From positions 3,038,001-3,102,000 of the forward strand of contig NZ_AP027764.1 of the NCBI RefSeq assembly GCF_036503815.1: 64,000 nt of DNA, given 5' to 3'. The translations under genes and the position numbers were made by a program. Position 1 is the first letter of the stretch. Every line of letters starts with the position of its first letter. Below are positions 9,407 through 19,231 of this stretch, piece by piece. Under the pieces are notes generated by a model that was not told where the DNA came from, ran no database searches, and saw only the letters and a list, made by a program, of their open reading frames with translations. Source of the stretch: Escherichia coli. GTDB taxonomy: Bacteria; Pseudomonadota; Gammaproteobacteria; Enterobacterales; Enterobacteriaceae.

Positions 9407-9634
9407 ATGCCAACTCAAGAAGCGAAAGCTCATCACGTCGGTGAATGGGCATCTCTGCGCAATACGTCGCCGGAAATAGCCGAGGCCATTTTCGAAGTCG
9501 CCGGGTACGACGAAAAAATGGCGGAAAAGATTTGGGAAGAAGGTAGCGATGAAGTGTTAGTCAAAGCCTTTGCTAAGACCGATAAAGATTCGCTTTTTTG
9601 GGGCGAACAGACCATCGAACGTAAAAACGTTTAA
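9407..9634 (+). CDS. yccJ: PRK10497-type small protein YccJ
   Basis: 75-residue acidic protein of unknown function. Nothing resembles an enzyme; the central stretch ([28 protein letters not shown]) looks helical. Always found behind wrbA in enterobacteria as far as I recall, suggesting shared stationary-phase expression. The AGGAGG ribosome site lies 6 nt before ATG. Followed by a strong terminator. Confidence 0.93.
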
Positions 9635-9640
9635 CCAGCG

Positions 9641-9669
9641 ACTCCCCCGCTTCACGCGGGGGAGTTTTC
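9641..9669. terminator. yccJ/agp terminator
   Basis: Perfect 10-bp stem ACTCCCCCGC / GCGGGGGAGT with a 5-nt loop followed by a T run on the plus strand. It separates yccJ from the convergent agp. Confidence 0.9.
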
Positions 9670-9671
9670 TG

Positions 9672-10913
9672 TTATTTCACCGCTTCATTCAATACGCTAT
9701 CAAACTTATCCATTGGGCAGAAACCATCAGCGTCTATCGGGCAGCCGGTTAATTCCAGCGTCACGCGCTGAGCCGGAGCCTGCAACGTTAACGCATCAGC
9801 ATTACGCAACTGTTCCGCACTCTGGTACACATATTCAATTTTCATCAAATCGCGATTAGCTTTGTTGTCATGCCAACGCTGGAAAACGATTTTGCCGCCG
9901 ATGGGCGTGCGTTCGTTCTGGTCATGCAACTGATACGGTTTGAAATCCAGTGCCGTTAACAGAGAGGCAATGTTTGAGTCGTGCCCAACCAGCACCGTGA
10001 TTTTCGGTGCACTGGCGCGATCTGTCACCAGCGCTTTGTCGATATAACTGACCAGTGGTTTCGCAACATTGCGCGCCACTTCCGGTGAGGTAAACAGGCT
10101 ATCCTGGTAACCGTTTTTCAGCTTCGACAACACTTTCCACTGTTGGTCAGATTTGATTTCTCCCCACGCCACCTGATCCATCGGGAAACCTTCGTAGTAT
10201 TGCAAAGTAAACGCATCTACCAGCGAGTTGCCGACTTTCAGCGGCCCGGAAACGCCCGGTTCTTGTTGATACTTCGCGCTAAAGGTGTTTTTTCCATCTA
10301 CAAGCGAACACTGTTGCTTCTCTTTACAGGCAGGAGAATCTTTATAGTTAACGATTTTTTCCAGTAGCTTGTAGCTGTCGGTAAGCTGGAGTTTGCCGAG
10401 CTCTTTCTCCATTGCCGCCACCGCCTGTTCACTGAATGCGGCGGAATCATCGGTGATCACTGGGTTAAAGGTTGGGTCCATGGTGCCCATTTTTTCCTGG
10501 TGGTGGACTGGAATGTCACACCCAGGGAATGCGCCAGTAATAAAGAACTGCGCGGTTGCGACGGTACGTTGCAGGCTGTTGGCATAGGCATAAACGGTGT
10601 CCGGCGGCGGGCATTCCCCCGAATTCACCATCCCCTGCTCTGCCAGCCACTCACGCATATAGTGGCCCATATACACTTCCAGCACACCGCCTTTGGTGGT
10701 GAGCTGCCCACCGGGGACGTCCCATTCTGGCCATTTATTCGGTGTGGATTGTTCCAGCACACTGCCATTGTTCGCCAGCGGCGCACGTAAGTTATGGCGG
10801 CTCATCATGAGCACTTGCTGCAACTGATAGCCTTCCGGTACGGTTTGTGCCTGAGCATTTGAAGCGAGTAAAACTATCCCTGCCACAGCTGCGGCGATTA
10901 GCGTTTTGTTCAT
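9672..10913 (-). CDS. agp: Periplasmic glucose-1-phosphatase Agp
   Basis: Histidine acid phosphatase of 413 residues that releases glucose from glucose-1-phosphate in the periplasm (some phytase activity in the family). Signal peptide at residues 1-22 (MNKTLIAAAVAGIVLLASNAQA). Catalytic RHNLRAPL motif near residue 39 and the proton-donor motif VGHDSNIASL near 310. Paralogue of appA, elsewhere in this window. Start chosen at MNKTL; the upstream in-frame ATG adds eight residues before the signal peptide. Confidence 0.96.
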   Translation of the reverse strand: MNKTLIAAAVAGIVLLASNAQAQTVPEGYQLQQVLMMSRHNLRAPLANNGSVLEQSTPNKWPEWDVPGGQLTTKGGVLEVYMGHYMREWLAEQGMVNSGECPPPDTVYAYANSLQRTVATAQFFITGAFPGCDIPVHHQEKMGTMDPTFNPVITDDSAAFSEQAVAAMEKELGKLQLTDSYKLLEKIVNYKDSPACKEKQQCSLVDGKNTFSAKYQQEPGVSGPLKVGNSLVDAFTLQYYEGFPMDQVAWGEIKSDQQWKVLSKLKNGYQDSLFTSPEVARNVAKPLVSYIDKALVTDRASAPKITVLVGHDSNIASLLTALDFKPYQLHDQNERTPIGGKIVFQRWHDNKANRDLMKIEYVYQSAEQLRNADALTLQAPAQRVTLELTGCPIDADGFCPMDKFDSVLNEAVK

Positions 10914-11206
10914 TCCTGGCACCTCTTTTGTTATCAATCACCAAAGAGTGTGACAGAAATATGACATTTTTCCGGGAACAGGTTCGCAAAATGGCTTGTT
11001 GAGTGCCTGTTATCTATATTTGTCATTAAAAAAAGGCAAGATTTGACGCAACCTATGCATGATTGGCCCCTGCCTCGTGTACGCCGTTGATGATTTCACC
11101 ATGGGCTAGACAGAATATCACCGACGTTATCGATACAGGGGCAATATTTACTAGTAAAAAGAGAATGTGAGACTAATAAAAACTATTTTAGCACATGTCT
11201 TTATCA

Positions 11207-12460
11207 TTAGATGGCATAACGATTTAAATAGTCCAGTTGCGCTTTCATTTCCTTATGGTTTAACTGGTATGACTGAGCAAAAAGTTCAGTAGGGAGGTAA
11301 ACGTCATAATGATTGCCAGTATTCATTAAATAACCATACTCAAGATCTTCATCCGTTGAAAAGGATTCACTTCCCAAGGAGATTGATCCCACATTACAGG
11401 CAACAATAAACAATGAACAAATGCTATCTGAAAGCACAGCAAGGAAATTCTTCACCGCTTTAACCTTTTCCGGAGAGTCGGTATTTAAAACAAGCGAACC
11501 CTTGTTATCATTAAATATAAACTCGGGTAAATGCAATATGCATCTTTCGTCATTCAAGCAACTACCAATGAATTCTTTTTTAAACTTAATAAAATTCGAC
11601 GCTAAAGAATTACCCATATCCTGAATTTGGTTGTCAGAATGCAGATCAACGCCAAATAATGTCTTAATATCTTCCCTGAGATTAAAGAATGCTGCATCAA
11701 CAAAAGACTCAATCACTTGTTTATCAACAATTTTAATAAATTCGTCGTATACTTCTTTTTGCGTCTTTTGACTGCCAAGCGCCCATGAATAATCAACGTG
11801 TTTTATAACCAGTATGGCTCTTAACAGACAATATCCATCGCCATCTACAGGCGCGTATTTTAATTTATGTGCTTGATTAATTTCACTCTGAATAAAAGAT
11901 ATACCAGACAAATCAATACCAGTAACTGAATCATATATTCCCGGCGTATTTATCCGTTTTGGCTGGACACTCGTAATTTCATCATCATCAAAGCAATACT
12001 CAGAAAAAACATCATTACACTCATTTAAGATATCAACATATGCTATAAATTTATACCAACAGCTACTTTTAAAGCCTGCAATAGCCTGTGAAAACATACC
12101 CGGCAAGGATATATTAACAAGCTCTCTTTCTTGAAAATATTGTATAGTATAGGTAATGCCTCCTGAATCCCCTGAATAAGTGTTTGTATCATGAGTACGT
12201 AATGTTTTCATAAATGAAGATAAATCATTATCATTTTGCATTTCCTCTAATTCTGTTTCTAGTGATTCACACACCAGGCATGAAATATTTTCTTCTTTCC
12301 GCATGATTTCATTGTACAACCGCATAAAACACTCTAGTTTTTGTTCAAAAAGCGTGATTGAACATTTTTGATTTTCTTCGCGCCTGGTTTTTATATCGGC
12401 CCAGGCTGTTTTCAAATAATTATTAGCACTGCAACTTACTCCATGTATATTACTACCCAT
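11207..12460 (-). CDS. yccE: YccE, AT-rich protein with an OTU-like signature
   Basis: 417-residue protein homologous to recalled K-12 YccE (418), clearly divergent in the N-terminal half. No signal peptide or membrane segment. A central block reads YAPVDGDGYCLLRA (Cys211 by count), and the C-terminal part has NHYDVYLP (His384). This spacing and context resemble the catalytic Cys and His boxes of OTU cysteine proteases (deubiquitinase fold); that is inference, not an established function. Base composition is much more AT-rich than agp or cbpA, suggesting acquisition. Monocistronic, divergent from cbpA. Confidence 0.88.
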   Translation of the reverse strand: MGSNIHGVSCSANNYLKTAWADIKTRREENQKCSITLFEQKLECFMRLYNEIMRKEENISCLVCESLETELEEMQNDNDLSSFMKTLRTHDTNTYSGDSGGITYTIQYFQERELVNISLPGMFSQAIAGFKSSCWYKFIAYVDILNECNDVFSEYCFDDDEITSVQPKRINTPGIYDSVTGIDLSGISFIQSEINQAHKLKYAPVDGDGYCLLRAILVIKHVDYSWALGSQKTQKEVYDEFIKIVDKQVIESFVDAAFFNLREDIKTLFGVDLHSDNQIQDMGNSLASNFIKFKKEFIGSCLNDERCILHLPEFIFNDNKGSLVLNTDSPEKVKAVKNFLAVLSDSICSLFIVACNVGSISLGSESFSTDEDLEYGYLMNTGNHYDVYLPTELFAQSYQLNHKEMKAQLDYLNRYAI

Positions 12461-12717
12461 ATATAGCGCCTATAAAATTTAATAAATAATGACGTCCTAG
12501 TTAAGCTTAAAGTGCCTGATTTAACTATCAAAAATCGCTCACTCTTTTACCTGTTTAAACTATGCTCAGCAATCCATCTTGACGCCACCTCCTCTCCACG
12601 ATGATTTCAATAACATATTCTGTGTTGGCATATGAAATTTTGAGGATTACCCTACACTTATAGGAGTTACCTTACAGGGGTTCCTTCAATTTGTGTTGAT
12701 TTACGCGAGATAACGCT

Positions 12718-13638
12718 ATGGAACTAAAGGATTATTACGCCATCATGGGCGTGAAACCGACGGACGATCTCAAGACAATCAAGACCGCCTATCGTCGACT
12801 GGCCCGCAAATACCATCCTGATGTCAGCAAAGAACCGGATGCCGAAGCCCGCTTCAAAGAGGTCGCTGAAGCCTGGGAAGTGTTGAGTGATGAACAACGT
12901 CGCGCTGAGTATGATCAGATGTGGCAACATCGCAACGATCCGCAATTTAGCCGTCAGTTCCAGCATGGAGACGGTCAGAGTTTTAACGCCGAAGATTTTG
13001 ACGATATCTTCTCGTCAATTTTCGGTCAGCATGCCCGCCAGAGCCGTCAACGTCCCGCCACCCGCGGCCACGATATTGAAATCGAAGTGGCGGTATTCCT
13101 GGAAGAAACGCTTACTGAGCACAAGCGTACCATCAGCTATAACCTGCCGGTTTATAACGCCTTTGGCATGATCGAACAGGAAATCCCGAAAACGCTGAAT
13201 GTGAAGATCCCGGCGGGCGTCGGCAATGGTCAACGCATCCGCCTGAAAGGCCAGGGAACGCCGGGCGAAAATGGCGGCCCAAATGGCGATTTGTGGCTGG
13301 TGATTCATATTGCGCCGCATCCATTGTTTGATATTGTCGGCCAGGATCTGGAAATTGTGGTGCCGGTTAGCCCGTGGGAAGCGGCGCTGGGTGCTAAAGT
13401 CACCGTTCCAACACTGAAAGAAAGCATTTTGCTAACTATCCCGCCGGGCAGTCAGGCCGGACAACGATTACGCGTTAAAGGCAAAGGCCTGGTGAGCAAA
13501 AAACAGACCGGCGATCTGTATGCGGTACTGAAAATCGTGATGCCGCCGAAACCGGATGAAAATACGGCCGCGCTGTGGCAGCAACTGGCAGACGCCCAGT
13601 CGTCTTTTGATCCACGTAAAGATTGGGGGAAAGCATGA
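12718..13638 (+). CDS. cbpA: Curved DNA-binding protein / DnaJ homologue CbpA
   Basis: 306-residue co-chaperone and nucleoid protein. The J domain occupies residues about 1-70 with the HPD tripeptide (KYHPDVS), followed by a Gly/Phe-type linker and two C-terminal substrate-binding domains (GNGQRIRLKGQG and SQAGQRLRVKGKG beta-barrel motifs). It lacks the zinc-finger of DnaJ. It stimulates DnaK and binds curved DNA in stationary phase. Overlaps cbpM by one base, giving tight translational coupling with its inhibitor. Confidence 0.97.
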   Translation: MELKDYYAIMGVKPTDDLKTIKTAYRRLARKYHPDVSKEPDAEARFKEVAEAWEVLSDEQRRAEYDQMWQHRNDPQFSRQFQHGDGQSFNAEDFDDIFSSIFGQHARQSRQRPATRGHDIEIEVAVFLEETLTEHKRTISYNLPVYNAFGMIEQEIPKTLNVKIPAGVGNGQRIRLKGQGTPGENGGPNGDLWLVIHIAPHPLFDIVGQDLEIVVPVSPWEAALGAKVTVPTLKESILLTIPPGSQAGQRLRVKGKGLVSKKQTGDLYAVLKIVMPPKPDENTAALWQQLADAQSSFDPRKDWGKA

Positions 13639-13943
13639 TGGCTAATGTTACGGTGACTTTTACTATTACCGAATTTTGCCTACATACCGGCATCTCTGAA
13701 GAGGAATTGAATGAAATTGTCGGTTTGGGGGTGGTTGAACCGCGGGAGCGCCTGGAAACAACCTGGGTATTTGACGACCATGCCGCCATTGTGGTGCAAC
13801 GTGCGGTACGCCTGCGTCATGAACTGGCTCTGGACTGGCCGGGGATCGCGGTGGCGCTGACGTTAATGGATGATATTGCGCACCTGAAGCAGGAAAACCG
13901 CTTGCTGCGCCAGCGGCTTTCCCGGTTTGTAGCTCATCCGTGA
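13638..13943 (+). CDS. cbpM: CbpA modulator CbpM
   Basis: 101-residue inhibitor that binds the CbpA J domain and blocks both co-chaperone and DNA-binding activity. MerR-like helix-turn-helix at the N-terminus (FCLHTGISEEELNEIVGLGVVEP) and a C-terminal coiled segment (LKQENRLLRQRLSR). The start ATG overlaps the cbpA TGA, which fixes the start. One cluster of substitutions relative to the K-12 protein is seen around residue 38 (ERLETT). Confidence 0.95.
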   Translation: MANVTVTFTITEFCLHTGISEEELNEIVGLGVVEPRERLETTWVFDDHAAIVVQRAVRLRHELALDWPGIAVALTLMDDIAHLKQENRLLRQRLSRFVAHP

Positions 13944-13950
13944 GTTTGTT

Positions 13951-14093
13951 GCCTGATGCGACGCTTAACGCGTCTTATCAGGCCTACAAAGCGCACTGTC
14001 CCCGTAGGCCGGATAAGGTTCATGCCGCATCCGACGGATCTGCCTTAATGTCTAATGCGACGCTCAACGCGTCTTATCTGGCCTACAAACGGC
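13951..14093. repeat. REP/BIME cluster between cbpM and torD
   Basis: Three REP-like units alternate in orientation: GCCTGATGCGACGC..GCGTCTTATCAGGC, then GTAGGCCGGATAAG..GCATCCGAC, then a unit from TCTAATGCGACGC to TCTGGCCTAC. They lie between two convergent genes, a usual REP position, and probably stabilise the transcripts of cbpM or torD. Confidence 0.85.
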
Positions 14094-14094
14094 A

Positions 14095-14694
14095 TTATCT
14101 GTTTTGGTTGTCGCACTCCACTAACGCCAGCAATAACTGGCTTAGTGCCGCGTAAAAACCAAAGCTATCATACTGATGGCAACGCGCCGCAAACTCCGGT
14201 AACCATTGCCGCAGCGCCGTCAGTGTTTTTTGCCGCAAACTGTCGATTCTTCGCGCAGGGATAGTTTCCTCACCCAGCGAAAAATACAGATGACTGAGCA
14301 ATTCGAGATAGATCGCCAGATGATCTGCCGGTTCGTTGAAATTGCCGCTGGTTTCCATCCCTGCCTCAACTAACAAGCGTTTAATCTCTTGCTCGTCCTG
14401 TTTGTAGGCCGATGCATACGGCAACGCCGCTTGTTTGTCGGTCATCAGAAATAGGCCGCAAAAGTCAGCGGCCAGTTCCAGACGGGCGGCGTCACGCACT
14501 GTCAGAGCGGCAATTTTAGTTTCCAGCTCGTTTACCGCCGCTGTGAGCGGCGGTTCACTTTTCAGCAAAGAAAACCATTCAGCCATCTGCGCACTGGCGA
14601 TTTGCGTCAGTTGTTCATCGTCCAGTTCACGGGAGAACAACTGCGCCAGCCAGGCGTAGACACAGGCAATCTGTTGTGCTGTCAGCATGGTCAT
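14095..14694 (-). CDS. torD: TorA-specific maturation chaperone TorD
   Basis: 199-residue cytoplasmic chaperone of the TorD/DmsD family that protects apo-TorA and its Tat signal and helps insert the molybdenum cofactor. All-helical; the family motif region is the YASAYKQDEQEI segment and the C-terminal NEPADHLAIYLELLSHL. It overlaps the torA stop by 4 nt, so it is the last gene of torCAD. The start at MTMLTAQQ fits the overlap. Confidence 0.96.
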   Translation of the reverse strand: MTMLTAQQIACVYAWLAQLFSRELDDEQLTQIASAQMAEWFSLLKSEPPLTAAVNELETKIAALTVRDAARLELAADFCGLFLMTDKQAALPYASAYKQDEQEIKRLLVEAGMETSGNFNEPADHLAIYLELLSHLYFSLGEETIPARRIDSLRQKTLTALRQWLPEFAARCHQYDSFGFYAALSQLLLALVECDNQNR

Positions 14695-17237
14695 GATTTC
14701 ACCTGCGACGCGGGAACATATTCGCACTGCGCCACCATCTCAACGGGGCCATTAAACGCCGTCACTTGTTCCACTGTTCCGTTGTACTTCTCAATTTCCA
14801 CCAGCGTGGTATGCGCACTGGTCGCCTGCGCCAGCTGCGAAGTACCGATGTCAATGGTCAACACGTTGGGGTTACCGTATTTGCACAGCGCACCAGGCTC
14901 ACCGCCTTTATCTGGATCGTACCATGCCCCTTCGTGAATTCGTGCCACGCCGGGTGCATAGCGGTCAGAAACCACTGCTCCAGCCAACACCTGACCACGA
15001 GCGTTAAAGACGCGCACCACATCACCGTTACGAATACCGCGCGCACTGGCATCCTGCGGGCTAATAAATACTGGCTCTTTGCCCGCTACCGTATATTGCT
15101 GACGCAACGTTTCTGATTCACATAACTGCGAGTGAAGTCGGAAATCCGGATGCACAGATTGCAGATGCAACGGATACTTCTGCGAGCCGGGCCCGCCGTG
15201 GGAGCGTTCGATTTTCTCAAACCACATCGGATGCCCCTGACAATCGTCGTAGTTCATATCAGCGATGGTTTTCGAGTAGATCTCAATCAGGCCACTCGGC
15301 GTGCCCAGCGGTTCGAGATCCGGATCTTCGCGGAATGCCTGGTGGCGAACAAACATCTGCGGATGGTCAAACTCGACGTACTCTTTGTTATTCCAGAAGT
15401 CATCAAACGCTGGCAGATGAACGCCGCGTCCTTTGCCCTGTTGTACACCTTCCTGCCAGATGCGTTTCAGCCAGCCCATTTCGTCCAGCCCTTCGGTAAA
15501 GGCTTCTTCGCGATTAAAGCGGCGGCACAGCTCGCGGAAAATATCAAAGTCGTTGCGCGCCTCGAACTGCGGCGGCACGACCTGTTTCATGGCGATAATG
15601 CCACGGTTGGAGTGGTTGCCATACTGGTCGAGATCGTTACGCTCAAACTGCGTGGTCGCAGGCAGTACGATATCGGCAAAGCGGCAGGTTGAGGTCCACT
15701 GATTATCTATAGCGATAACCGTTTCCAGCTTGCGCCAGCCTTCGATAATGCGGTTAATCTGCTGATGACGATGTAACGGGTTAGTTCCGGCAAAAATACA
15801 CATTTTCAGCGGCGGCAGTTTTACCGATTTACCATTCCAGTTGATCACTTTTCCCGGTTCGAGGATCGCATCGACAAAACGGGCAATCGGAATAGTGCTG
15901 CTATAGCCTTGGTAGTCGCTGTTGTCGTGAACAGGAGGAATCGACGTAGAGCCGGAGAAACCACTCAGAATAACGCCTTTACGCCCCGGCGTGCCTGCGC
16001 CGTTATAGTGCCAGCCAAAACCAAAGCCACCACCCGGCAGGCCAATTTGCCCCAGCATCGCCGCCAGAACCACAATCATCCACGCCCACTGTTCACCGTG
16101 CTGCATACGCTGTACGCACCAGCCAGCAATAATCTGCGTTCTGTTCGCCGCCATCTGCCGTGCCAGAGCACGAATGGTTTCGGCATCAATGCCGGTCAGT
16201 TTTTCAGCCCATGCGGCATCTTTCGGCTGACCGTCTTTCTCGCCCAGCAGATAGGGCAGAAACTGCTCAAAGCCCACGCAGTAGTTAGCGAGGAAGTTTT
16301 TGTCGTACAGGTTTTCGCTGTACAACGTATGCGCCAGCGCCAGTTGCAGCGGCACGTCAGTTTGCGGGTTAACCGCAATGTGTTTCACATGCTCGCGCCC
16401 CAGATACTCATGAGTGGATGTAACAACCGGATCGATGCTGATGACCTGAATTTCACCGGCGGCGACTTTCGCTTTCAACTGCGCGTAATATTCATAAACA
16501 TCGTGATCCGGGCACCACCAGTTCGCTTGCTGGTTTTTCAGCAAATCGGAGCCCCACAGCACAATGGTTTTGCTGTTCTGCAATACCAGCGGCCAGGAGG
16601 TTTGCTGTTCATACACTTCCATTGAGCCAACTACACGCGGCAGGATCACCTGCGCAGCCCCGGTAGAGTAATCTCCGCCCGTACCCACGCTATTACCATG
16701 TAAGGCAATCGCTTTCGCCAGCATCCCCGAAGCGTTATGGAACATCCCCGTCGATTGCCAACCACTGGCGGTCAACAAGGCACTCGGCCCGTGAGTTTTC
16801 TGTACGCGTTCCAGTTCTTCATAGAACATGTCGAGGGCTTCATCCCAGCTCACGCGCACAAAACGGTTATCACCGCGCTGGGAGGTGTCGCTGAGATGGC
16901 GCTTACGTAGCCAGTCCACGCGTACCATCGGATAACGAATACGCGCCGCGTTGTGTACGTGGTCCGGCAATCCGGCGATCATTTTCGACGGATATTTATC
17001 CAGTTCGAACGGTTTTGCCGCCACAAAGCGACCATCCTTCACCGTCGCGCGGATAGCCCCCCAGTGCGACCCGGTCAGAATGCCCTCTTTCGAGGTGACA
17101 GCCTCAGTCGCCGCTTGCGCCGCTGTCGCACGGCGCGGCGTTAACAGTGACGGTCCCAGCATCCCGGCGACAGTTAAGCCGCCGAGTTGTGCCAGAAAAC
17201 GTCGACGTGATGCCTGAAAGAGATCGTTATTGTTCAT
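14691..17237 (-). CDS. torA: Trimethylamine-N-oxide reductase TorA
   Basis: 848-residue periplasmic bis-MGD molybdoenzyme that reduces TMAO to trimethylamine as terminal acceptor. A Tat signal (SRRRFLAQLGG) precedes the mature region from about residue 40. Molybdopterin signatures include GGDYSTGAAQ with the Ser that ligates Mo (about 190), NPLHRHQQINR, and the C-terminal dinucleotide-binding domain (ARGIRNGDVVRVFNARG). No iron-sulphur cluster, as in the DMSO/TMAO reductase group. Start codon overlaps the torC stop. Confidence 0.97.
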   Translation of the reverse strand: MNNNDLFQASRRRFLAQLGGLTVAGMLGPSLLTPRRATAAQAATEAVTSKEGILTGSHWGAIRATVKDGRFVAAKPFELDKYPSKMIAGLPDHVHNAARIRYPMVRVDWLRKRHLSDTSQRGDNRFVRVSWDEALDMFYEELERVQKTHGPSALLTASGWQSTGMFHNASGMLAKAIALHGNSVGTGGDYSTGAAQVILPRVVGSMEVYEQQTSWPLVLQNSKTIVLWGSDLLKNQQANWWCPDHDVYEYYAQLKAKVAAGEIQVISIDPVVTSTHEYLGREHVKHIAVNPQTDVPLQLALAHTLYSENLYDKNFLANYCVGFEQFLPYLLGEKDGQPKDAAWAEKLTGIDAETIRALARQMAANRTQIIAGWCVQRMQHGEQWAWMIVVLAAMLGQIGLPGGGFGFGWHYNGAGTPGRKGVILSGFSGSTSIPPVHDNSDYQGYSSTIPIARFVDAILEPGKVINWNGKSVKLPPLKMCIFAGTNPLHRHQQINRIIEGWRKLETVIAIDNQWTSTCRFADIVLPATTQFERNDLDQYGNHSNRGIIAMKQVVPPQFEARNDFDIFRELCRRFNREEAFTEGLDEMGWLKRIWQEGVQQGKGRGVHLPAFDDFWNNKEYVEFDHPQMFVRHQAFREDPDLEPLGTPSGLIEIYSKTIADMNYDDCQGHPMWFEKIERSHGGPGSQKYPLHLQSVHPDFRLHSQLCESETLRQQYTVAGKEPVFISPQDASARGIRNGDVVRVFNARGQVLAGAVVSDRYAPGVARIHEGAWYDPDKGGEPGALCKYGNPNVLTIDIGTSQLAQATSAHTTLVEIEKYNGTVEQVTAFNGPVEMVAQCEYVPASQVKS

Positions 17238-18409
17238 TATTTTTCTTCCTTCTTATCGCCGTGAGCCTTACCTGCGGTATCAGACGCATTCATTTGCAGA
17301 TATTTCAGCAAGGTGCGTTCTTCACGTTTATCGAGGCTGGTAAAGCCAATCATGCCGTTGAGCGTGCCAATCCAACCATTAGCGTCAAAGTGGGCGATTT
17401 CCGGTGCGCCGTGGCATTGATTACAGGTGCCGTTGTACAGCGAATCCGCATAAGCCCAGATCGGTTTGATATCGTTCACCATGTCGCCTTTCTTCATCCA
17501 CGCGGTGGCCTGCAATTTGCTCCACTCGGTATTGGTGTCGGCAACGGTGGTTTTCTCCAGCGTTTTCACCTGCTGCTGAACATCGCCACGAATCGAGGCA
17601 ACAAAGATGCGTTTGCCAGGGAACTGGGTGAGTACACGCTGACGTCCTGCGCTTTCCGTCCAGCCAGTGATTTCAATTTGCAGCCAGTCGCCGTCACGTT
17701 TAAGGACTTTCACTTCCGAAGCAGGCAGCAGAGAACCAGACGCTTCTTTATCGCCTTTCGCCGCATAAATTGGCTTAATATCAATGGAGTACAGCGTATC
17801 ACCACTATCATTTGCACTGCCGCGCAGCTCATCGAATTGCTTACGGAAGCCGCTACTCATATCCGGCAACTGGTGGGCAATACCTTTATGACAGTCGATG
17901 CAGGATTGATTATCTTTCGCTGCCACCTTCATCTGACGTGCCGCTTCAGGATGCTGCTTCGCATGATCCATCGCATCGTAGTTATGGCAGGAGCGACAGG
18001 TTGCCGAGTTGTTTTCTTTCATTCGCGCCCATTCACGCTCGGCAAGTTCCGCGCGTTTGGCTTCGAATTTCTCAGGTGTATCAATGGAGTGGGCAATAAA
18101 GGTCTGGTAGATGTCGTTGCTCGCTTCCAGTTTACGCTTCACCATGCCTGGAATATCCGGCGGGATATGGCAGTCATGGCATTCAGCTCGCACGCCGGAG
18201 GCGTTCTGGAAATGCACCGACTGTTTATATTCTTCATACACCGGTTGCATACTGTGGCAACTGACACAAAATTCGGTTGTGCTGGTGACTTTGATCCCCA
18301 CGTGAGGTAACACAATCAGCGCAATGCCAATCACAATCCCAATAGCGACCAGCGCCAGTACCGACCAACGAGCACTGGGTCGGCGTAACGCGTTCCAGAG
18401 TTTCCGCAT
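17237..18409 (-). CDS. torC: Pentahaem c-type cytochrome TorC
   Basis: 390-residue membrane-anchored NapC/NirT-type cytochrome that passes electrons from menaquinol to TorA. One N-terminal membrane helix (residues about 15-38) is followed by four CxxCH motifs in the NapC-like domain (CVSCH, CHDCH, CRSCH, CIDCH) and a fifth (CNQCH) in the C-terminal domain that contacts TorA. Apo-TorC normally also down-regulates TorS; that partner is truncated in this strain. First gene of the operon, downstream of the tor boxes. Confidence 0.97.
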   Translation of the reverse strand: MRKLWNALRRPSARWSVLALVAIGIVIGIALIVLPHVGIKVTSTTEFCVSCHSMQPVYEEYKQSVHFQNASGVRAECHDCHIPPDIPGMVKRKLEASNDIYQTFIAHSIDTPEKFEAKRAELAEREWARMKENNSATCRSCHNYDAMDHAKQHPEAARQMKVAAKDNQSCIDCHKGIAHQLPDMSSGFRKQFDELRGSANDSGDTLYSIDIKPIYAAKGDKEASGSLLPASEVKVLKRDGDWLQIEITGWTESAGRQRVLTQFPGKRIFVASIRGDVQQQVKTLEKTTVADTNTEWSKLQATAWMKKGDMVNDIKPIWAYADSLYNGTCNQCHGAPEIAHFDANGWIGTLNGMIGFTSLDKREERTLLKYLQMNASDTAGKAHGDKKEEK

Positions 18410-18457
18410 AATAGCCCCTGTAAAATTATGGTTTAGTGAAGCGATCTTAATGAGCAA

Positions 18458-18520
18458 ATATGAACAGCGGCACTGGTCAGGATGAACGGCTTACGGCAGA
18501 ATATGAACAGATATGAACAG
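18458..18520. promoter_or_regulatory. Four tor boxes (TorR sites) between torC and torR
   Basis: The TorR decamer ATATGAACAG (CTGTTCATAT on the minus strand) occurs exactly at 18458-18467, 18501-18510 and 18511-18520, with a degenerate copy GGATGAACGG at 18480-18489. They cover the torCAD promoter and the torR start region, as expected for activation of torC and autorepression of torR. Confidence 0.92.
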
Positions 18521-18538
18521 AATGAGTAAAACTCTCTG

Positions 18539-19231
18539 ATGCCACATCACATTGTTATTGTTGAAGATGAGCCGGTTACCCAAGCGCGATTACAAACCTA
18601 CTTCACTCAGGAGGGGTATACGGTTTCCGTTACGGCGAGCGGTGCCGGGCTGCGTGAAATTATGCAAAACCAGCCAGTGGATTTAATTCTGCTGGATATC
18701 AATTTGCCCGATGAAAATGGCCTGATGTTAACCCGCGCCCTGCGGGAACGTTCGACGGTGGGTATTATTCTGGTTACCGGACGCAGCGATCGGATTGACC
18801 GTATTGTTGGGCTGGAAATGGGCGCAGACGATTACGTCACCAAACCGCTGGAACTGCGCGAACTGGTGGTACGGGTGAAAAATCTGCTCTGGCGAATCGA
18901 CCTCGCGCGACAAGCTCAACCGCTCACTCAGGACAACTGCTATCGCTTTGCCGGTTATTGCCTGAATGTGTCGCGCCATACGCTGGAGATTGATGGCGAA
19001 CCGATTAAACTAACCCGCGCAGAGTATGAAATGTTGGTGGCATTTGTGACCAATCCGGGCGAAATTCTCAGCCGTGAACGTCTGCTGCGTATGCTTTCTG
19101 CGCGCCGGGTGGAAAATCCCGACCTGCGCACCGTCGATGTGTTAATTCGTCGTTTACGTCATAAACTCAGCGCGGATTTACTGGTGACACAACATGGCGA
19201 AGGTTATTTCTTAGCCGCTGATGTGTGCTGA
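18539..19231 (+). CDS. torR: Response regulator TorR
   Basis: 230-residue OmpR/PhoB-family regulator. Receiver domain (about 1-120) with acidic pocket EDEP, phosphorylation Asp in LILLDINLP and conserved Lys in DYVTKPLE. Winged-helix DNA-binding domain at the C-terminus (about 135-230). It activates torCAD and controls acid-related genes when phosphorylated by TorS, which is reduced to a stump here. Its 3' end overlaps torT by 28 bp in convergent orientation. Confidence 0.97.
   Translation: MPHHIVIVEDEPVTQARLQTYFTQEGYTVSVTASGAGLREIMQNQPVDLILLDINLPDENGLMLTRALRERSTVGIILVTGRSDRIDRIVGLEMGADDYVTKPLELRELVVRVKNLLWRIDLARQAQPLTQDNCYRFAGYCLNVSRHTLEIDGEPIKLTRAEYEMLVAFVTNPGEILSRERLLRMLSARRVENPDLRTVDVLIRRLRHKLSADLLVTQHGEGYFLAADVC

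Noticed and set aside
17147..18310. 387-codon open frame on the plus strand opposite torC
   Set aside because: Lies entirely antisense to torC, which has five CxxCH motifs and conserved neighbours; no ribosome site or recognisable product.
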